This document shows, piece by piece, positions 13,374 to 27,364 of a DNA stretch of 64,000 nt. A program made the translations under genes and the position numbers. Within the stretch, counting starts at the first letter, position 1; every line of letters begins with the position of its first letter. The notes under the pieces were generated by a model. It searched no databases. It worked only from the letters and a program-made list of their open reading frames with translations, and had not been told where the DNA came from. Source of the stretch: Crossaster papposus (lineage: Eukaryota; Echinodermata; Asteroidea; Velatida; Solasteridae); NCBI GenBank assembly GCA_037893245.1, contig JBAIAA010000653.1, positions 186,001 through 250,000 of the forward strand, given 5' to 3'.

Positions 13374-15730
13374 TTAAATATGTAGTAGTAGGGATATGCC
13401 GATTGTAGACCAAATCTTAAATATGTAGTAGTAGGGATATGCCGATTGTAGACCAAATCTTAAATATGTAGTAGTAGGGATATGCCGATTGTAGACCAAA
13501 TCTTAAATATGTAGTAGTAGGGATATGCCGATTGTAGACCAAATCTTAAATATGTAGTAGTATGGATATGCCGATTGTAGACCAAATCTTAAATATGTAG
13601 TAGTAGGGATATGCCGATTGTAGACCAAATCGTAAATATGTAGTAGTAGGGATATGCCGATTGTAGACCAAATCTTAAATATGTAGTAGTAGGGATATGC
13701 CGATTGTAGACCAAATCTTAAATATGTAGTAGTAGGGATATGCCGATTGTAGACCAAATCTTAAATATGTAGTAGTAGTAGGGATATGCCGATTGTTGAC
13801 CAAATCTTAAATATGTAGTAGTAGGGATATGCCGATTGTAGACCAAATCTTAAATATGTAGTAGTAGGGATATGCCGATTGTAGACCAAATCTTAAATAT
13901 GTAGTAGGTGGGATATGCCGATTGTAGACCAAATCTTAAATATGTAGTAGTAGGGATATGCCGATTGTAGACCAAATCTTAAATATGTAGTAGTAGGGAT
14001 ATGCCGATTGTAGACCAAATCTTAAATCTGTAGTAGTAGGGATATGCCGATTGTAGACCAAATCTTAAATATGTAGTAGTAGGGATATGCCGATTGTAGA
14101 CCAAATCTTAAATATGTAGTAGTAGGGATATGCCGATTGTAGACCAAATCTTAAATATGTAGTAGTAGGGATATGCCGATTGTAGACCAAATCTTAAATA
14201 TGTAGTAGTAGGGATATGCCGATTGTAGAACAAATCTTAAATATGTAGTAGTAGGGATATGCCGATTGTAGACGAAATCTTAAATATGTAGTAGTAGGGA
14301 TATGCCGATTGTAGACCAAATCTTAAATATGTAGTAGTAGTAGGGATATGCCGATTGTAGACCAAATCTTAAATATGTAGTAGTAGGGATATGCCGATTG
14401 TAGACCAAATCTTAAATATGTAGTAGTAGGGATATGCCGATTGTAGACCAAATCTGAAATATGTAGTAGTAGGGATATGCCGATTGTAGACCAAATCTTA
14501 AATATGTAGTAGTAGGGATATGCCGATTGTAGACCAAATCTTAAATATGTAGTAGTATGGATATGCCGATTGTAGACCAAATCTTAAATATGTAGTAGTA
14601 GGGATATGCCGATTGTAGACCAAATCTTAAATATGTAGTAGTAGGGATATGCCGATTGTAGACCAAATCTTAAATATGTAGTAGTAGGGATATGCCGATT
14701 GTAGACCAAATCTTAAATATGTAGTAGTAGGGATATGCCGATTGTAGACCAAATCTTAAATATGTAGTAGTAGGGATATGCCGATTGTAGACCAAATTTT
14801 AAATACGTAGTAGTAGGGATATGCCGATTGTAGACCAAATCTTAAATATGTAGTAGTAGGGATATGCCGATTGTAGACCAAATCTTAAATATGTAGTAGT
14901 AGGGATATGCCGATTGTAGACCAAATCTTAAATATGTAGTAGTATGGATATGCCGATTGTAGACCAAATCTTAAATATGTAGTAGTAGGGATATGCCGAT
15001 TGTAGACCAAATCTTAAATATGTAGTAGTAGGGATATGCCGATTGTAGACCAATTCTTAAATATGTAGTAGTAGGGATATGCCGATTGTAGACCAAATCT
15101 TAAATATGTAGTAGTAGGGATATGCCGATTGTAGACCAAATCTTAAATATGTAGTAGTAGGGATATGCCGATTGTAGACCAAATCTTAAATATGTAGTAG
15201 TAGGGATATGCCGATTGTAGACCAAATCTTAAATAGTATGGATATGCCGATTGTAGACCAAATCTTAAATATGTAGTAGTAGAGATATGCCGATTGTAGA
15301 CCAAATCTTAAATATGTAGTAGTAGGGATATGCCGATTGTAGACCAAATCTTAAATATGTAGTAGTAGGGATATGCCGATTGTAGACCAAATCTTAAATA
15401 GTATGGATATGCCGATTGTAGACCAAATCTTAAATATGTAGTAGTAGGGATATGCCGATTGTAGACCAAATCGTAAATATGTAGTAGTAGGGATATGCCG
15501 ATTGTAGACCAAATCTCAAATATGTAGTAGTAGGGATATGCCGATTGTAGACCAAATCTTAAATATGTAGTAGTAGAGATATGCCGATTGTAGACCAAAT
15601 CTTAAATATGTAGTAGTAGGGATATGCCGATTGTAGACCAAATCTTAAATATGTAGTAGTAGGGATATGCCGATTGTAGACCATATCTTAAATATGTAGT
15701 AGTAGGGATATGCCGATTGTAGACCAAATC

Positions 15731-15908
15731 TTAAAAAACTCAATTAGATCTGATAACATAACAAACTCAAATTTATTATTATGTAAAGGGAAAGAAGTGT
15801 GCAGTATAAATAAACACCTGATGTGGGAACAAGCCCTCGAGTTAAATATGTAAAGGGAAAGAAGTGTGCAGTAGAAATAAACACCTGATGTGGGAACAAG
15901 CCCTCGAG
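15731..15908. repeat. composite block 12 (178 bp)
   Basis: Copy of the block at 11749 displaced by 3,982 bp, as part of a large tandem duplication. Confidence 0.92.
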
Positions 15909-16209
15909 TTAAATATGTAGTAGTAGGGATATGCCGATTGTAGACCAAATCGTAAATATGTAGTAGTAGGGATATGCCGATTGTAGACCAAATCTCAAAT
16001 ATGTAGTAGTAGGGATATGCCGATTGTAGACCAAATCTTAAATATGTAGTAGTAGAGATATGCCGATTGTAGACCAAATCTTAAATATGTAGTAGTAGGG
16101 ATATGCCGATTGTAGACCAAATCTTAAATATGTAGTAGTAGGGATATGCCGATTGTAGACCATATCTTAAATATGTAGTAGTAGGGATATGCCGATTGTA
16201 GACCAAATC

Positions 16210-16387
16210 TTAAAAAACTCAATTAGATCTGATAACATAACAAACTCAAATTTATTATTATGTAAAGGGAAAGAAGTGTGCAGTATAAATAAACACCTGA
16301 TGTGGGAACAAGCCCTCGAGTTAAATATGTAAAGGGAAAGAAGTGTGCAGTAGAAATAAACACCTGATGTGGGAACAAGCCCTCGAG
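16210..16387. repeat. composite block 13 (178 bp)
   Basis: Copy of the block at 12228 displaced by 3,982 bp. The following 43-bp unit keeps the same GTATACC variant as its upstream counterpart. Confidence 0.92.
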
Positions 16388-17110
16388 TTAAATATGTAGT
16401 AGTAGGGATATGCCGATTGTATACCAAATCTTAAATATGTAGTAGTAGGGATATGCCGATTGTAGACCAAATCTTAAATATGTAGTAGTAGGGATATGCC
16501 GATTGTAGACCCAATCTTAAATATGTAGTAGTAGGGAAATGCCGATTGTAGACCAAATTTTAAATATGTAGTAGTAGGGATATGCCGATTGTAGACCAAA
16601 TCTTAAATATGTAGTAGTAGGGATATGCCGATTGTAGACCAAATCTTAAATATGTAGTAGTAGGGATATGCCGATTGTAGACCAAATCTTAAATAGTATG
16701 GATATGCCGATTGTAGACCAAATCTTAAATATGTAGTAGTAGGGATATGCCGATTGTAGACCAAATCGTAAATATGTAGTAGTAGGGATATGCCGATTGT
16801 AGACCAAATCTCAAATATGTAGTAGTAGGGATATGCCGATTGTAGACCAAATCTTAAATATGTAGTAGTAGAGATATGCCGATTGTAGACCAAATCTTAA
16901 ATATGTAGTAGTAGGGATATGCCGATTGTAGACCAAATCTTAAATATGTAGTAGTAGGGATATGCCGATTGTAGACCAATTCTTAAATATGTAGTAGTAG
17001 GGATATGCCGATTGTAGACCAAATCTTAATATGTAGTAGTAGGGATATGCCGATTGTAGACCAAATCTTAAATATGTAGTAGTAGGGATATGCCGATTGT
17101 AGACCAAATC

Positions 17111-17355
17111 TTAAAAAACTCAATTAGATCTGATAACATAACAAACTCAAATTTATTATTATGTAAAGGGAAAGAAGTGTGCAGTATAAATAAACACCTG
17201 ATGTGGGAACAAGCCCTCGAGTTAAATATGTAAAGGGAAAGAAGTGTGCAGTAGAAATAAACACCTGATGTGGGAACAAGCTCTCGAGTTAAATATGTAA
17301 AGGGAAAGAAGTGTGCAGTACAAATAAACACCTGATGTGGGAACAAGCCCTCGAG
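17111..17355. repeat. composite block 14 (245 bp)
   Basis: Copy of the block at 13129 displaced by 3,982 bp, including the rare GCAGTACAAATAAAC. Confidence 0.92.
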
Positions 17356-18952
17356 TTAAATATGTAGTAGTAGGGATATGCCGATTGTAGACCAAATCTT
17401 AAATATGTAGTAGTAGGGATATGCCGATTGTAGACCAAATCTTAAATATGTAGTAGTAGGGATATGCCGATTGTAGACCAAATCTTAAATATGTAGTAGT
17501 AGGGATATGCCGATTGTAGACCAAATCTTAAATATGTAGTAGTATGGATATGCCGATTGTAGACCAAATCTTAAATATGTAGTAGTAGGGATATGCCGAT
17601 TGTAGACCAAATCGTAAATATGTAGTAGTAGGGATATGCCGATTGTAGACCAAATCTTAAATATGTAGTAGTAGGGATATGCCGATTGTAGACCAAATCT
17701 TAAATATGTAGTAGTAGGGATATGCCGATTGTAGACCAAATCTTAAATATGTAGTAGTAGTAGGGATATGCCGATTGTTGACCAAATCTTAAATATGTAG
17801 TAGTAGGGATATGCCGATTGTAGACCAAATCTTAAATATGTAGTAGTAGGGATATGCCGATTGTAGACCAAATCTTAAATATGTAGTAGGTGGGATATGC
17901 CGATTGTAGACCAAATCTTAAATATGTAGTAGTAGGGATATGCCGATTGTAGACCAAATCTTAAATATGTAGTAGTAGGGATATGCCGATTGTAGACCAA
18001 ATCTTAAATCTGTAGTAGTAGGGATATGCCGATTGTAGACCAAATCTTAAATATGTAGTAGTAGGGATATGCCGATTGTAGACCAAATCTTAAATATGTA
18101 GTAGTAGGGATATGCCGATTGTAGACCAAATCTTAAATATGTAGTAGTAGGGATATGCCGATTGTAGACCAAATCTTAAATATGTAGTAGTAGGGATATG
18201 CCGATTGTAGAACAAATCTTAAATATGTAGTAGTAGGGATATGCCGATTGTAGACGAAATCTTAAATATGTAGTAGTAGGGATATGCCGATTGTAGACCA
18301 AATCTTAAATATGTAGTAGTAGTAGGGATATGCCGATTGTAGACCAAATCTTAAATATGTAGTAGTATGGATATGCCGATTGTAGACCAAATCTTAAATA
18401 TGTAGTAGTAGGGATATGCCGATTGTAGACCAAATCTTAAATATGTAGTAGTAGGGATATGCCGATTGTAGACCAAATCTTAAATATGTAGTAGTAGGGA
18501 TATGCCGATTGTAGACCAAATCTTAAATATGTAGTAGTAGGGATATGCCGATTGTAGACCAAATCTTAAATATGTAGTAGTAGGGATATGCCGATTGTAG
18601 ACCAAATTTTAAATACGTAGTAGTAGGGATATGCCGATTGTAGACCAAATCTTAAATATGTAGTAGTAGGGATATGCCGATTGTAGACCAAATCTTAAAT
18701 ATGTAGTAGTAGGGATATGCCGATTGTAGACCAAATCTTAAATATGTAGTAGTATGGATATGCCGATTGTAGACCAAATCTTAAATATGTAGTAGTAGGG
18801 ATATGCCGATTGTAGACCAAATCTTAAATATGTAGTAGTAGGGATATGCCGATTGTAGACCAATTCTTAAATATGTAGTAGTAGGGATATGCCGATTGTA
18901 GACCAAATCTTAAATATGTAGTAGTAGGGATATGCCGATTGTAGACCAAATC

Positions 18953-19130
18953 TTAAAAAACTCAATTAGATCTGATAACATAACAAACTCAAATTTATTA
19001 TTATGTAAAGGGAAAGAAGTGTGCAGTATAAATAAACACCTGATGTGGGAACAAGCCCTCGAGTTAAATATGTAAAGGGAAAGAAGTGTGCAGTAGAAAT
19101 AAACACCTGATGTGGGAACAAGCCCTCGAG
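18953..19130. repeat. composite block 15 (178 bp)
   Basis: Second-subfamily short block, 2,743 bp after the one at 16210. Confidence 0.92.
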
Positions 19131-19853
19131 TTAAATATGTAGTAGTAGGGATATGCCGATTGTAGACCAAATCTTAAATATGTAGTAGTAGGGATATGCC
19201 GATTGTAGACCAAATCTTAAATATGTAGTAGTAGGGATATGCCGATTGTAGACCAAATCTTAAATATGTAGTAGTAGGGAAATGCCGATTGTAGACCAAA
19301 TTTTAAATATGTAGTAGTAGGGATATGCCGATTGTAGACCAAATCTTAAATATGTAGTAGTAGGGATATGCCGATTGTAGACCAAATCTTAAATATGTAG
19401 TAGTAGGGATATGCCGATTGTAGACCAAATCTTAAATAGTATGGATATGCCGATTGTAGACCAAATCTTAAATATGTAGTAGTAGGGATATGCCGATTGT
19501 AGACCAAATCGTAAATATGTAGTAGTAGGGATATGCCGATTGTAGACCAAATCTCAAATATGTAGTAGTAGGGATATGCCGATTGTAGACCAAATCTTAA
19601 ATATGTAGTAGTAGAGATATGCCGATTGTAGACCAAATCTTAAATATGTAGTAGTAGGGATATGCCGATTGTAGACCAAATCTTAAATATGTAGTAGTAG
19701 GGATATGCCGATTGTAGACCAATTCTTAAATATGTAGTAGTAGGGATATGCCGATTGTAGACCAAATCTTAATATGTAGTAGTAGGGATATGCCGATTGT
19801 AGACCAAATCTTAAATATGTAGTAGTAGGGATATGCCGATTGTAGACCAAATC

Positions 19854-20098
19854 TTAAAAAACTCAATTAGATCTGATAACATAACAAACTCAAATTTATT
19901 ATTATGTAAAGGGAAAGAAGTGTGCAGTATAAATAAACACCTGATGTGGGAACAAGCCCTCGAGTTAAATATGTAAAGGGAAAGAAGTGTGCAGTAGAAA
20001 TAAACACCTGATGTGGGAACAAGCTCTCGAGTTAAATATGTAAAGGGAAAGAAGTGTGCAGTAGAAATAAACACCTGATGTGGGAACAAGCCCTCGAG
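19854..20098. repeat. composite block 16 (245 bp)
   Basis: Second-subfamily long block 2,743 bp after the one at 17111. It has GCAGTAGAAATAAAC where the upstream copy has GCAGTACAAATAAAC. Confidence 0.92.
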
Positions 20099-23000
20099 TT
20101 AAATATGTAGTAGTAGGGATATGCCGATTGTAGACCAAATCTTAAATATGTAGTAGTAGGGATATGCCGATTGTAGACCAAATCTTAAATATGTAGTAGT
20201 AGGGATATGCCGATTGTAGACCAAATCTTAAATATGTAGTAGTAGGGATATGCCGATTGTAGACCAAATCTTAAATATGTAGTAGTATGGATATGCCGAT
20301 TGTAGACCAAATCTTAAATATGTAGTAGTAGGGATATGCCGATTGTAGACCAAATCGTAAATATGTAGTAGTAGGGATATGCCGATTGTAGACCAAATCT
20401 TAAATATGTAGTAGTAGGGATATGCCGATTGTAGACCAAATCTTAAATATGTAGTAGTAGGGATATGCCGATTGTAGACCAAATCTTAAATATGTAGTAG
20501 TAGTAGGGATATGCCGATTGTTGACCAAATCTTAAATATGTAGTAGTAGGGATATGCCGATTGTAGACCAAATCTTAAATATGTAGTAGTAGGGATATGC
20601 CGATTGTAGACCAAATCTTAAATATGTAGTAGGTGGGATATGCCGATTGTAGACCAAATCTTAAATATGTAGTAGTAGGGATATGCCGATTGTAGACCAA
20701 ATCTTAAATATGTAGTAGTAGGGATATGCCGATTGTAGACCAAATCTTAAATCTGTAGTAGTAGGGATATGCCGATTGTAGACCAAATCTTAAATATGTA
20801 GTAGTAGGGATATGCCGATTGTAGACCAAATCTTAAATATGTAGTAGTAGGGATATGCCGATTGTAGACCAAATCTTAAATATGTAGTAGTAGGGATATG
20901 CCGATTGTAGACCAAATCTTAAATATGTAGTAGTAGGGATATGCCGATTGTAGACCAAATCTTAAATATGTAGTAGTAGGGATATGCCGATTGTAGACGA
21001 AATCTTAAATATGTAGTAGTAGGGATATGCCGATTGTAGACCAAATCTTAAATATGTAGTAGTAGGGATATGCCGATTGTAGACCAAATCTTAAATATGT
21101 AGTAGTAGGGATATGCCGATTGTAGACCAAATCTTAAATATGTAGTAGTAGGGATATGCCGATTGTAGACCAAATCTTAAATATGTAGTAGTAGGGATAT
21201 GCCGATTGTAGACCAAATCTTAAATATGTAGTAGTAGGGATATGCCGATTGTAGACCAAATATTAAATATGTAGTAGTAGGGATATGCCGATTGTAGACC
21301 AAATCTGAAATATGTAGTAGTAGGGATATGCCGATTGTAGACCAAATCTTAAATATGTAGTAGTAGGGATATGCCGATTGTAGACCAAATCTCAAATATG
21401 TAGTAGTAGGGATATGCCGATTGTAGACCAAATCTTAAATATGTAGTAGTAGGGATATGCCGATTGTAGACCAAATCTTAAATATGTAGTAGTAGGGATA
21501 TGCCGATTGTAGACCAAATCTTAAATATGTAGTAGTAGGGATATGCCGATTGTAGACCAAATCTTAAATATGTAGTAGTAGGGATATGCCGATTGTAGAC
21601 CAAATCTTAAATATGTAGTAGTAGGGATATGCCGATTGTAGACCAAATCTTAAATATGTAGTAGTAGTAGGGATATGCCGATTGTAGACCAAATCTCAAA
21701 TATGTAGTAGTAGGGATATGCCGATTGTAGACCGAATCTTAAATATGTAGTAGTAGGGATATGCCGATTGTAGACCAAATCTTAAATATGTAGTAGTAGG
21801 GATATGCCGATTGTAGACCACATCTTAAATATGTAGTAGTAGGGATATGCCGATTGTATACCAAATCTTAAATATGTAGTAGTAGGGATATGCCGATTGT
21901 AGACCAAATCTTAAATATGTAGTAGTAGGGATATGCCGATTGTAGACCAAATCTTAAATATGTAGTAGTAGGGATATGCCGATTGTAGACCAAATCTTAA
22001 ATATGTAGTAGTAGGGATATGCCGATTGTAGACCAAATCTTAAATATGTAGTAGTAGGGATATGCCGATTGTAGACCAAATCTTAAATATGTAGTAGTAG
22101 GGATATGCCGATTGTAGACCAAATCTTAAATATGTAGTAGTAGGGATATGCCGATTGTAGACCAAATCTTAAATATGTAGTAGTAGGGATATGCCGATTG
22201 TAGACCAAATCTTAAATATGTAGTAGTAGGGATATGCCGATTGTAGACCAAATCTTAAATATGTAGTAGTAGGGATATGCCGATTGTAGACCAAATCTTA
22301 AATATGTAGTAGTAGGGATATGGCGATTGTAGACCAAATCTTAAATATGTAGTAGTAGGGATATGCCGATTGTAGACCAAATCTTAAATATGTAGTAGTA
22401 GGGATATACCGATTGTAGACCAAATCTTAAATATGTAGTAGTAGGGATATGCCGATTGTAGAACAAATCTTAAATATGTAGTAGTAGGGATATGCCGATT
22501 GTAGACCAAATCTTAAATATGTAGTAGTAGGGATATGCCGATTGTAGACCAAATCTTAAATATGTAGTAGTAGGGATATGCCGATTGTAGACCAAATCTT
22601 AAATATGTAGTAGTAGGGATATGCCGATTGTAGACCAAATCTTAAATATGTAGTAGTAGGGATATGCCGATTGTAGACCAAATCTTAAATATGTAGTAGT
22701 AGGGATATGCCGATTGTAGACCAAATCTTAAATATGTAGTAGTATGGATATGCCGATTGTAGACCAAATCTTAAATATGTAGTAGTAGGGATATGCCGAT
22801 TGTAGACCAAATCGTAAATATGTAGTAGTAGGGATATGCCGATTGTAGACCAAATCTTAAATATGTAGTAGTAGGGATATGCCGATTGTAGACCAAATCT
22901 TAAATATGTAGTAGTAGGGATATGCCGATTGTAGACCAAATCTTAAATATGTAGTAGTAGTAGGGATATGCCGATTGTTGACCAAATCTTAAATATGTAG

Positions 23001-23718
23001 TAGTAGGGATATGCCGATTGTAGACCAAATCTTAAATATGTAGTAGTAGGGATATGCCGATTGTAGACCAAATCTTAAATATGTAGTAGGTGGGATATGC
23101 CGATTGTAGACCAAATCTTAAATATGTAGTAGTAGGGATATGCCGATTGTAGACCAAATCTTAAATATGTAGTAGTAGGGATATGCCGATTGTAGACCAA
23201 ATCTTAAATCTGTAGTAGTAGGGATATGCCGATTGTAGACCAAATCTTAAATATGTAGTAGTAGGGATATGCCGATTGTAGACCAAATCTTAAATATGTA
23301 GTAGTAGGGATATGCCGATTGTAGACCAAATCTTAAATATGTAGTAGTAGGGATATGCCGATTGTAGACCAAATCTTAAATATGTAGTAGTAGGGATATG
23401 CCGATTGTAGACCAAATCTTAAATATGTAGTAGTAGGGATATGCCGATTGTAGACCAAATCTTAAATATGTAGTAGTAGGGATATGCCGATTGTAGACCA
23501 AATCTTAAATATGTAGTAGTAGGGATATGCCGATTGTAGACCAAATCTTAAATATGTAGTAGTAGGGATATGCCGATTGTAGACCAATTCTTAAATATGT
23601 AGTAGTAGGGATATGCCGATTGTAGACCAAATCTTAATATGTAGTAGTAGGGATATGCCGATTGTAGACCAAATCTTAAATATGTAGTAGTAGGGATATG
23701 CCGATTGTAGACCAAATC

Positions 23719-23963
23719 TTAAAAAACTCAATTAGATCTGATAACATAACAAACTCAAATTTATTATTATGTAAAGGGAAAGAAGTGTGCAGTATAAATA
23801 AACACCTGATGTGGGAACAAGCCCTCGAGTTAAATATGTAAAGGGAAAGAAGTGTGCAGTAGAAATAAACACCTGATGTGGGAACAAGCTCTCGAGTTAA
23901 ATATGTAAAGGGAAAGAAGTGTGCAGTAGAAATAAACACCTGATGTGGGAACAAGCCCTCGAG
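23719..23963. repeat. composite block 17 (245 bp)
   Basis: Second-subfamily long block, 3,865 bp after the one at 19854. It is preceded by the same 42-bp unit variant (AATCTTAATATG) as its relatives. Confidence 0.92.
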
Positions 23964-26900
23964 TTAAATATGTAGTAGTAGGGATATGCCGATTGTAGAC
24001 CAAATCTTAAATATGTAGTAGTAGGGATATGCCGATTGTAGACCAAATCTTAAATATGTAGTAGTAGGGATATGCCGATTGTAGACCAAATCTTAAATAT
24101 GTAGTAGTAGGGATATGCCGATTGTAGACCAAATCTTAAATATGTAGTAGTATGGATATGCCGATTGTAGACCAAATCTTAAATATGTAGTAGTAGGGAT
24201 ATGCCGATTGTAGACCAAATCTTAAATATGTAGTAGTAGGGATATGCCGATTGTAGACCAAATCTTAAATATGTAGTAGTATGGATATGCCGATTGTAGA
24301 CCAAATCTTAAATATGTAGTAGTAGGGATATGCCGATTGTAGACCAAATCTTAAATATGTAGTAGTAGGGATATGCCGATTGTAGACCAAATCTTAAATA
24401 TGTAGTAGTAGGGATATGCCGATTGTAGACCAAATCTTAAATATGTAGTAGTATGGATATGCCGATTGTAGACCAAATCTTAAATATGTAGTAGTAGGGA
24501 TATGCCGATTGTAGACCAAATCTTAAATATGTAGTAGTAGGGATATGCCGATTGTAGACCAAATCTTAAATATGTAGTAGTATGGATATGCCGATTGTAG
24601 ACCAAATCTTAAATATGTAGTAGTAGGGATATGCCGATTGTAGACCAAATCGTAAATATGTAGTAGTAGGGATATGCCGATTGTAGACCAAATCTTAAAT
24701 ATGTAGTAGTAGGGATATGCCGATTGTAGACCAAATCTTAAATATGTAGTAGTAGGGATATGCGATTGTAGACCAAATCTTAAATATGTAGTAGTAGTAG
24801 GGATATGCCGATTGTTGACCAAATCTTAAATATGTAGTAGTAGGGATATGCCGATTGTAGACCAAATCTTAAATATGTAGTAGTAGGGATATGCCGATTG
24901 TAGACCAAATCTTAAATATGTAGTAGGTGGGATATGCCGATTGTAGACCAAATCTTAAATATGTAGTAGTAGGGATATGCCGATTGTAGACCAAATCTTA
25001 AATATGTAGTAGTAGGGATATGCCGATTGTAGACCAAATCTTAAATCTGTAGTAGTAGGGATATGCCGATTGTAGACCAAATCTTAAATATGTAGTAGTA
25101 GGGATATGCCGATTGTAGACCAAATCTTAAATATGTAGTAGTAGGGATATGCCGATTGTAGACCAAATCTTAAATATGTAGTAGTAGGGATATGCCGATT
25201 GTAGACCAAATCTTAAATATGTAGTAGTAGGGATATGCCGATTGTAGACCAAATCTGAAATATGTAGTAGTAGGGATATGCCGATTGTAGACCAAATCTT
25301 AAATATGTAGTAGTAGGGATATGCCGATTGTAGACCAAATCTCAAATATGTAGTAGTAGGGATATGCCGATTGTAGACCAAATCTTAAATATGTAGTAGT
25401 AGGGATATGCCGATTGTAGACCAAATCTTAAATATGTAGTAGTAGGGATATGCCGATTGTAGACCAAATCTTAAATATGTAGTAGTAGGGATATGCCGAT
25501 TGTAGACCAAATCTTAAATATGTAGTAGTAGGGATATGCCGATTGTAGACCAAATCTTAAATATGTAGTAGTAGGGATATGCCGATTGTAGACCAAATCT
25601 TAAATATGTAGTAGTAGGGATATGCCGATTGTAGACCAAATCTTAAATATGTAGTAGTAGGGATATGCCGATTGTAGACCAAATCTTAAATATGTAGTAG
25701 TAGTAGGGATATGCCGATTGTAGACCAAATCTCAAATATGTAGTAGTAGGGATATGCCGATTGTAGACCGAATCTTAAATATGTAGTAGTAGGGATATGC
25801 CGATTGTAGACCAAATCTTAAATATGTAGTAGTAGGGATATGCCGATTGTAGACCACATCTTAAATATGTAGTAGTAGGGATATGCCGGTTGTATACCAA
25901 ATCTTAAATATGTAGTAGTAGGGATATGCCGATTGTAGACCAAATCTTAAATATGTAGTAGTAGGGATATGCCGATTGTAGACCAAATCTTAAATATGTA
26001 GTAGTAGGGATATGCCGATTGTAGACCAAATCTTAAATATGTAGTAGTAGGGATATGCCGATTGTAGACCAAATCTTAAATATGTAGTAGTAGGGATATG
26101 CCGATTGTAGACCAAATCTTAAATATGTAGTAGTAGGGATATGCCGATTGTAGACCAAATCTTAAATATGTAGTAGTAGGGATATGCCGATTGTAGACCA
26201 AATCTTAAATATGTAGTAGTAGGGATATGCCGATTGTAGACCAAATCTTAAATATGTAGTAGTAGGGATATGCCGATTGTAGACCAAATCTTAAATATGT
26301 AGTAGTAGGGATATGCCGATTGTAGACCAAATCTTAAATATGTAGTAGTAGGGATATGGCGATTGTAGACCAAATCTTAAATATGTAGTAGTAGGGATAT
26401 GCCGATTGTAGACCAAATCTTAAATATGTAGTAGTAGGGATATACCGATTGTAGACCAAATCTTAAATATGTAGTAGTAGGGATATGCCGATTGTAGAAC
26501 AAATCTTAAATATGTAGTAGTAGGGATATGCCGATTGTAGACCAAATCTTAAATATGTAGTAGTAGGGATATGCCGATTGTAGACCAAATCTTAAATATG
26601 TAGTAGTAGGGATATGCCGATTGTAGACCAAATCTTAAATATGTAGTAGTAGGGATATGCCGATTGTAGACCAAATCTTAAATATGTAGTAGTAGGGATA
26701 TGCCGATTGTAGACCAAATCTTAAATATGTAGTAGTAGGGATATGCCGATTGTAGACCAAATCTTAAATATGTAGTAGTAGGGATATGCCGATTGTAGAC
26801 CAAATCTTAAATATGTAGTAGTAGGGATATGCCGATTGTAGACCAAATCTTAAATAGTATGGATATGCCGATTGTAGACCAAATCTTAAATATGTAGTAG

Positions 26901-27186
26901 TAGGGATTTGCCGATTGTAGACCAAATCGTAAATATGTAGTAGTAGGGATATGCCGATTGTAGACCAAATCTCAAATATGTAGTAGTAGGGATATGCCGA
27001 TTGTAGACCAAATCTTAAATATGTAGTAGTAGAGATATGCCGATTGTAGACCAAATCTTAAATATGTAGTAGTAGGGATATGCCGATTGTAGACCAAATC
27101 TTAAATAGGTAGTAGTAGGGATATGCCGATTGTAGACCATATCTTAAATATGTAGTAGTAGGGATATGCCGATTGTAGACCAAATC

Positions 27187-27364
27187 TTAAAAAACTCAAT
27201 TAGATCTGATAACATAACAAACTCAAATTTATTATTATGTAAAGGGAAAGAAGTGTGCAGTATAAATAAACACCTGATGTGGGAACAAGCCCTCGAGTTA
27301 AATATGTAAAGGGAAAGAAGTGTGCAGTAGAAATAAACACCTGATGTGGGAACAAGCCCTCGAG
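27187..27364. repeat. composite block 18 (178 bp)
   Basis: Last second-subfamily block before the transposon island. No other composite block occurs until 46691. Confidence 0.92.

Larger units (their letters stand above)
11200..18350. repeat. ~4-kb tandem duplication (offset 3982)
   Basis: Ordered markers at 11.3-14.35 kb recur exactly 3,982 bp downstream: three composite blocks, the 36-bp short units, TAGTAGGTGGG (13901 and 17883) and GACGAAATC (14271 and 18253). Past about 14.4 kb the offset falls to 3,810, a loss of four units (172 bp). Outer limits are approximate. Confidence 0.8.
16160..21000. repeat. ~2.7-kb tandem duplication (offset 2743)
   Basis: Markers at 16.17-18.25 kb recur at 18.91-21.0 kb with constant offset 2,743: both composite blocks, the 36-bp unit, TAGTAGGTGGG (17883 and 20626) and GACGAAATC (18253 and 20996). 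It overlaps the 3,982-bp duplication, so the array has expanded repeatedly with different periods. Confidence 0.8.
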
